64,000 nt of DNA. Origin: Dermatemys mawii. Lineage: Eukaryota > Chordata > Testudines > Dermatemydidae. The notes under the pieces were generated by a model. It saw only the letters and a list, made by a program, of their open reading frames with translations, was not told the DNA's origin and did no database searches. A program made the translations under genes and the position numbers. Below are positions 58,436 through 64,000 of this stretch, piece by piece; within the stretch, counting starts at the first letter, position 1; each line of letters starts with the position of its first letter. The stretch spans positions 7,218,336-7,282,335 of the forward strand of contig ML677385.1 in the NCBI GenBank assembly GCA_007922305.1, in the 5' to 3' direction.

Positions 58436-58469
58436 TGAAGGTGTCTCCCGATTTAACACCAGCCTAAAG

Positions 58470-59183
58470 AGAGAAGGTGATCAACAGGAACCAAGACGTT
58501 TTCTCATCTCGACCAGGACAAACAACTGAGACGTATCACCACATCATTACAAACCCTGGGGCCAAGGTGACGATGAGGCCTTACCGGGTGCCAGCGGCCA
58601 AAAGAGAAGAAATCAGAGCAGAAGTAAAGAAAATGTTGGACTTGGGGGTAATTGAAGAGTCTCACAGTCAGTGGTCTAGCTCGATCGTGCTAGTACCCAA
58701 ACCAGATGGCTCTACAAGGTTTTGCAATAATTTCCGTTGGCTGAATGAGGTGTCTCAGTTCGATGCATATCCTATACCCCAGATAGACAAGTTAATGGAC
58801 TGACTGGGAAATGCCCACTTCCTGACCACTCTAGACTTAACTAAAGGGTACTGGCAGATCCCCCTTGCTGAAGATGCAAAAGAGAAGACTGCTTTCTCCA
58901 TCCCAGTGGGACTGTTTCAATATACAGTCCTTCCATTCGGTCTTCATGGGGTCCCAGCTACCTTTCAGCGCCTTATGGATAAGCTATTGCACCCCGTGCC
59001 AGTTATGCAGCTGCCTACCTGGATGATGTGGTTATTCATACCTCAGACTGGGAAACCCACCTGGAAAAGGTAGAAGCTGTCCTAGATACCCTAAGGCGTG
59101 CTGGCCTTATCGCAAACCCCGCAAAGTGTGCCGTAGGATTAACGGAGGCTAAGTATCTGGGCTACATTGTGGGATGAGGTGTA
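58470..59183 (+). pseudogene. Reverse transcriptase of the gypsy element
   Basis: The first part reads VINRNQDVFSSRPGQTTETY and continues with YRVPAAKREEIRAEVKKMLD, LGVIEESHSQWSSSIVLVPK and PDGSTRFC. A stop at 58801-58803 follows, then LTTLDLTKGYWQIPL, in which the first catalytic Asp is present, and VLPFGLHGVPATFQRLMDK. Near 58995-59005 the frame shifts. The catalytic YLDD is intact at 59016-59027 in the new frame. Another stop lies near 59173, just before the RNase H frame. All main reverse transcriptase blocks are visible but no single frame joins them. Confidence 0.9.
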
Positions 59184-59858
59184 GTGAAACCCCAACTCAA
59201 TAAACTAGAGGCCATCCAAAACTGGCCCCAACCAGCTCGCAAGAAACAAGTCCGGGCATTTTTAGGGGTAGTGGGGTACTATCGACGCTTTATTCCCCAT
59301 TTTGTCACCAGGGCAAGTGCCCTGACTGATCTCATAAAAGCTCGGGGACCTGAGATGGTGCGATGGACAGACACAGCAGAGAGGGCATTTACAGATCTTC
59401 AGACAGCCCTTTGCAGTGGCCCTGTACTTATAGCCCCAGACTTCACTAAGGAGTTCATCTTGCAGACAGACGCATCTGAAGTTGGACTAGGGGCTGTCCT
59501 GTCCCAGGTGGTGGGGAAAGAACAACATCCAATCCTCTATCTTAGTAGAAACTTCTGTTCCCTTAGGAGAAGTTATGCTGTGGTCGAGAGGGAATGCGTT
59601 GCCGTTAAGTGGGCCGTGGAAACACTGCAATGCTACCTGCTAGGTAGGCAGTTTACTCTCGTGACTGACCATGCCTCTCTTCAGTGGATGCAGTGGAACA
59701 AGGAGAAAAAAGCAAGGGTGACTAGATGGTTCTTATCCCTCCAACCCTTCCAGTTCTGCATACAGCACAGAGCTGGAAGTTGCCATGGCAATGCAGGTGG
59801 CTTATCACGGGTGCATTGTATGTCGACGCAAGTTGCCCAACCCCTTGGTGTTCAGTAG
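59184..59858 (+). pseudogene. Reverse transcriptase connection and RNase H of the gypsy element
   Basis: The longest remaining frame (224 codons). It reads VRAFLGVVGYYRRFIPHF (the connection region after reverse transcriptase), then the RNase H core: QTDASEVGLGAVLSQVV with the first catalytic Asp, ILYLSR, VERECVAVKWAVETL with the Glu, and LVTDHASLQWM with the next Asp. It ends with a decayed HGNAGGLSRV (normally HxNADxLSR in gypsy elements; the Asp is Gly here). The stop at 59856 is followed at once by the polypurine tract. Its nominal Met at 59184 is internal. Confidence 0.9.
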
Positions 59859-60463
59859 GGGGGAGGGATATGTGACGGAGTCAATCCAGAAGGGTATAAG
59901 ACAGTGCTGGAAGGCAGGTATATCAGCCTCAGGATGTGCAGGTCCCTGTTCCCTGGATAGCCAAACAAAGGCTAGTCCAGGCCAATCAAGATACCTGAGA
60001 CCAATTAAGAAGCTTCTAGAAAGCAGCAGAAATAGCTAGCCTGATTGGGACACCTGAAGCCAATCAGGGGCTGGCTGAAACCAGTTAAAAACCCTCCCAG
60101 TTAGTCAGGTGGGTGTGGATGTCAGGAGCTGTGGGAAGAAGTTGTGCTGTTGGTGAGACTGAGTGGTAGACATATCATACGCAAGGAAGGAGGCCCTGAG
60201 GTAAGGGTGAAGTGGAGTTTGAAGAAGTGGGGACTGTTGTGGGAAAGTAGCCCAGGGAATTGTATTGTGTTTTGTGGATAAAAGGTCAGCCATCTTAGCT
60301 GATACTATTAGGGTCCCTGGGCTGGAGCCTGGAGTAGAGGGTGGGCCTGGGCTTCCCCCTTTCTGCCTCCCCTAATTAATCACTGAGAAAGGGAGGTCAC
60401 CCTGGGGCCTAAATCTGCTAGGAAGCGCAGGACCCACAAATACAGACTCGGAACTTTGTCACA
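59857..60463 (+). repeat. Polypurine tract and 3' LTR of the gypsy element
   Basis: The purine-rich AGGGGGGAGGGATA precedes an LTR of 593 bp (59871-60463) that starts TGTGAC and ends GTCACA, the expected TG..CA termini with a 6 bp inverted repeat. The body includes AACCAGTTAAAAACCCTCCC, which could serve as a weak promoter region (TTAAAA). No second LTR copy lies in the window, so the age cannot be estimated from LTR divergence. Confidence 0.85.
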
Positions 60464-62914
60464 GTGGGTTAAACAGGACATTTTTTGTGACATTGTTTTA
60501 TATCCTATTCAGTCAGTAGGGGCCCAAGCCCATTAAAGTCAATGGAGAGACTTCTGTTGGCCTCAGTGGGCTTTTGATTAGGCCCTGTGAGAACCCAGGG
60601 CAAACCGTTGTCTAAATCAGGGAGGGCATATGAATGAAAATGGGGAGAGTGTATGGATGCATGAAATGTTCACATATCGTTTTGCTTTTCTGAGATAGCT
60701 TAAACATTTGAGTGTGGTACTTACTCACCTCTCCATGAGTAATGGAACCTGACAGCTCTGATGCTGCAGGTAGCTTTCAGAGACACAGTAATGGTATTCT
60801 CTGATACAAGAAATTGCAATTACTTTCTTGAGGAGAATGCATAGTCTGGTAGTTCCTCTAATTAGCCCTCTGTAGATGATATATGGGTATGTTGAAATGG
60901 GTTATTGATATTTACTGCATTGTTTCAGTCACCACAGCTTCCAGATTTGAATTTTAAATGTATAAAAATGCTTTAAGACGACAGAGGAGAGCTTTGCAGC
61001 GTTACATCAGCATGGCTGAAGATGAGTCAGACTTAAATTGCATGATCTTTTATTTCAAGAAGTGTTGTGGCCTATGTTTATCACCAAGTGTGAATATTAA
61101 ATATGTGTGCATTTGAATAATTTTCATGAATGAGTTAGAAAATTGCTCTGAAGTTGCTCAGGTTAGACAGAGGAGACCATTACAACTGTAGAAGGTTTTC
61201 TTGGTGATCTTGCCAATTTGTATTTGTTGCACAACTTTGTGTGGACAACATTATTCAAACCATACATTTGAGAAGACTGGTTAAAGCAGCTGGCCCTTAG
61301 AAGTACAATATAAATACATCTGAGATTTCAAGGGAAGGAATGAAGAGTTTGATGTGTAGATTGTCAGTTTGTGATAAAGCTAGACAAATATATTATGTTC
61401 CTTCCCCTCCCCCTCATTCTCTTGTTTGTCTGTTCAGGAAATGCCATTTCCTTTTAAGGAACTAGAATTAGACATGTGGGACATATAGACCCTAAGAATA
61501 GCATCATAGTTTGGATGTAGTTGTGTATTCTATCAGTCAGGTTTCTTCAGCACTGCTTTGTCATGCCGAATGGTTTACCCAAAGCCTACAGTTAACCAGC
61601 GTGGGCTGGCAAAGTGTGAGTCAGTCTTAACCATGTCTGCCTGTACCACCAATGTTAAACCTTCCAGGGACTGTGGTCCATGCTGGCATCATTCAGAGGA
61701 TCTTAGTCAGACTTGTTGCCATGGCCTTGCCACCTAGAATGAGACATTGTCTCCAACTTGTGTTGGAGCTGAGTTATAAGCCTAAATAAGTTACAGTTTC
61801 CTTTGGAGTTTTTAACTTTTGATCAGTGAAAAGAAAAAAGCTTTAAAAAAAGCATATTTATAAGGAATATTTAATTTGGATCTCATCATCTGAATACATG
61901 CATTCTTTCTGTGTGGCTTCTCTATGTCACTCACAAGTAAAACAGGCCACAATGAATATGCATTCATCTGGGTATTTTACAAGATTAAAAACACATTAGG
62001 ACTGAAAACAGGCCACATACCAGACATCCCCTATTCTGGAAACTAAATGTTCTAGCCAGAGGCAGATCCCAAAGACTGAATGTTTGCCTCCAAGTTCCAG
62101 GGGCAATGCTGTGGTGGGAGATCCCGGCTCTCCAGACTCCACACACTCCCAGCGGCTAGGAAGGGAGTGGATATTGGGTGTCCTGCCAGGGTGCTCAGTC
62201 TTTCATATCAGCTTCTGGTTAGTAGATGTTTGATAAATGTGAAGTCCCTTCTCCTTTCCCGACTCTACCTCTGGATGTTGGAAGTAAGAAAGAGCTTTCT
62301 TTCCAACCCCCAGATACTCAGAGCTTCCAGTTAGTTGTGGGGAATCTGCTTTTCTCTCCCTTCACTACCATTTGTTTTTGGTACCTATTGAGAATTCCAC
62401 AACAGCAACACAGGTAAGTACCATGTCAATTTAACTCTGCTGCTGCGTGGGAAAGCTACATATGCAGTAGCCTACCTCAGCTGCTGCTATCTAGTGTTCC
62501 CCAGCGACAGCAGCAGCAGCTACAACAAGGTTAAATTGACTTGGCTCTGACCAGTGTTGCTGTTGTAAGGTTCTGAATAGCAACAGTGAAACTGACCAAC
62601 ATCTTGTTAATTTCACTTTGCCACTGCTTGTTTCTCTCCAATCCCTTCCTGAGCTCAGTCCCCAGAGTCTTAAGTGAGCCCTCTGTATGTTTTTCCAGAT
62701 CTTACAGATGCCATGTGAAGTGGAGTTATACTTATGGATACAATTTTTAGAAAAAATTGTAGGTCAGTTTTAGAAACATAGTCTAAGTAAGGTTAAATTC
62801 CTCCTTTTTGTATGAACAATCATTTGTCCTTGGTAGAAAACTGCCTCGACTCCCGTATATTTTCTTCATTATTGTATTAGAATAACAGAGAATATATTGA
62901 AGGCAGCACGTTAC

Positions 62915-63195
62915 AGTTGGTAGGATACTAGACTGGGAGTCTGGTTCCATTTACATCTCTGCTGTTGACTCATTTTGTGGCCTTGGGAAACTTGTTTAAC
63001 CACTCTGGCCCAGATCTTGAAAGGTATGTCAGTGCCTAATGCCTGTTGATTTCAGTGGCTATTGGGTGCCTAAATAACTGTAAGGATCTAGACCTCTATG
63101 TCTGTTTTCCCCTTGGTAAAGGCGGGATAATGATATTTGTCCCCCATGATAAAACACTTTGAGGGCTTTGGCCGAGAAGCACTGTGTAAGCGCCA
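62915..63195 (+). mobile_element. MIR-type SINE with an internal insertion
   Basis: Head: GTTGGTAGGATACTAGACTG and GGAGTCTGGTTCC. Core: TTGTGGCCTTGGGAAACTTG, TTTAACCACTCTGG. Then about 85 bases (63009-63093) that do not belong to MIR, among them GGTATGTCAGTGCCTAATGC. The MIR text resumes with TGTCTGTTTTCCCCTTGGTA and ends AACACTTTGAGGGCTTTGGC and GCACTGTGTAAGCGCC. The insert begins CCCAGATCTT and ends AAGGATCTAGA, and is probably another small repeat. Confidence 0.8.
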
Positions 63196-64000
63196 AATAC
63201 TCTTGTCGTGGCGACACAGTAGTACTGCCTCACCAAATGGCCTAGTGTCATAGTCAATGTACTGAGGTTGAAGCAGTGTATGTGTACTCACAGCATTACC
63301 TATGTCAACCCTAACAGTCAACCCAGAATGCCTGACACTGACCACTTTGGTCACAGTATTGCAGTCATTGCGCAGGGGTCACAGAGACCGAAAGTCCGTC
63401 CCCGCTTAAAACCCTGCAAATTTTTTAAATGCCTTTTCTTGTTAGCCCGGCAAGCACATCAAGCTACTCCCCTTTGTTGTGTGTAATTGCATGCTGACCA
63501 GCCTGGAGTAGACAGGAGATATTGGATCTCCTGGAGCTGTGGCGAGAAAAGGCTGTGCAGGCACAGCTACAGACCAACCGTAGAAATGTGGTCATCTACA
63601 AGCAGGACACAGGAGAATGAGTATGAAAGGGATGAACTGCAGGGCTGCATGAAAGCGAAGGAACTCATTTTGTGCCTGAAAGTCCATTTGATTATGCTCA
63701 GTTAAATTAGACATTCTTAAGAAATAGGTGGGCAAGAATGTCGTATTCCTAGAATTTATTGTGTGTTTCAACATTAATAATTCAAATATATGTTTTATTA
63801 CATACAAACCATATTTTAAATGGAATTTCTGAACAAAAACACTCAACTGGTAGCCTTTAAAAGATAACAAAGAATTAGAATGTACAGTGCAGCACAGAGG
63901 GAACCTGAATAGCCCTAAATTGGAGCCAAAGCTGGGGTAATGGAAGGAAGTCTTCCATCAAGTCTAACTGGGCTCATGACAATAAGCCTCTATGATGAAA

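Larger units (their letters stand above)
57927..60463 (+). mobile_element. 5'-truncated gmr1-like Ty3/gypsy retrotransposon
   Basis: The element begins abruptly inside integrase sequence and runs integrase C-terminal part, reverse transcriptase, RNase H, polypurine tract and 3' LTR. Ordinary Ty3/gypsy elements place integrase after RNase H. Integrase before reverse transcriptase is the mark of the gmr1-like group described from deuterostomes. All frames contain stops or frameshifts, so it is not active. No 5' LTR, gag or protease lies upstream. It sits in the first intron of the SRPX-like gene, in the same orientation. Confidence 0.85.
51464..64000 (+). other. First intron of the SRPX-like gene (to window edge)
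   Basis: Starts at the donor 51464. I looked for an exon with sushi-domain cysteines (CSP...KYG...YC-type text) and did not find one, which fits a long first intron. Besides the listed repeats, the stretches 53547-56525, 57111-57926, 60464-62914 and 63196-64000 hold only short frames without recognisable similarity. Confidence 0.5.

Noticed and set aside
58470..59858. Domesticated reverse transcriptase gene
   Set aside because: Several stops and at least two frameshifts interrupt the frame, and a recognisable LTR follows directly. It is a decayed retrotransposon.
51464..64000. Sushi-domain second exon of SRPX in the window
   Set aside because: I searched by eye for cysteine-rich peptides with AG/GT borders and found none. 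The exon probably lies beyond 64000.
1..64000. CRISPR array, operon, prophage or rRNA
   Set aside because: Nothing in the window has regular spaced repeats or clustered long bacterial-type genes. Exon structure and repeats show vertebrate nuclear DNA.

Overview
The window looks like nuclear DNA from a non-avian reptile, most likely a turtle. It has spliced vertebrate genes with long introns. Its repeats are those I associate with turtle genomes: DIRS-type tyrosine-recombinase elements, CR1 3' ends, MIR-type SINEs, hAT and Harbinger-like MITEs, and a Ty3/gypsy element with integrase ahead of reverse transcriptase. The species assignment is inference from the repeats.

Two genes are supported, both on the + strand. 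The first is the 3' half of RPGR (retinitis pigmentosa GTPase regulator), whose RCC1-propeller exons lie upstream of the window. Exons equivalent to human 11, 12 and 13 lie at 3269-3455, 4316-4425 and 6675-6740. A large exon at 7672-9710 corresponds to the photoreceptor-type ORF15 terminal exon and ends in the conserved FWNNVLPHYL tail. Exons equivalent to human 16-19 lie at 30361-30570, 31076-31115, 33659-33762 and 36798-37025 and give the prenylated isoform ending in the CaaX box CVIL. So two alternative 3' ends are visible: ORF15 (poly(A) signal at 9831) and the constitutive form (poly(A) signal at 37241). A 785-base N gap sits in the purine-rich Glu/Gly part of ORF15, and its stated length does not keep the reading frame. 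The second gene is probably SRPX, the neighbour of RPGR in other vertebrates: a CpG island at about 50930-51860 holds a signal-peptide exon at 51394-51463, and the rest of the window is its first intron.

Layout: 1-3268, RPGR intron with a C-rich minisatellite and a DIRS fragment carrying a MITE insertion; 3269-9710, RPGR exons 11 to ORF15; 9711-30360, a 20.6 kb intron with repeats only; 30361-37260, RPGR exons 16-19, with a 1.6 kb fold-back hAT element in the last intron; 37.3-50.9 kb, intergenic and repeat-rich, including a second DIRS fragment interrupted by a Tigger-like MITE; 50.9-64.0 kb, SRPX promoter, exon 1 and intron 1, containing a decayed gmr1-like gypsy element at 57.9-60.5 kb.

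I saw no tRNA or rRNA gene, no CRISPR array and no bacterial-type operon. The most interesting items are the broken ORF15 repeat, a second acidic tract in RPGR exon 16, the fold-back hAT element, the integrase-first gypsy element and several nested insertions that give relative ages.
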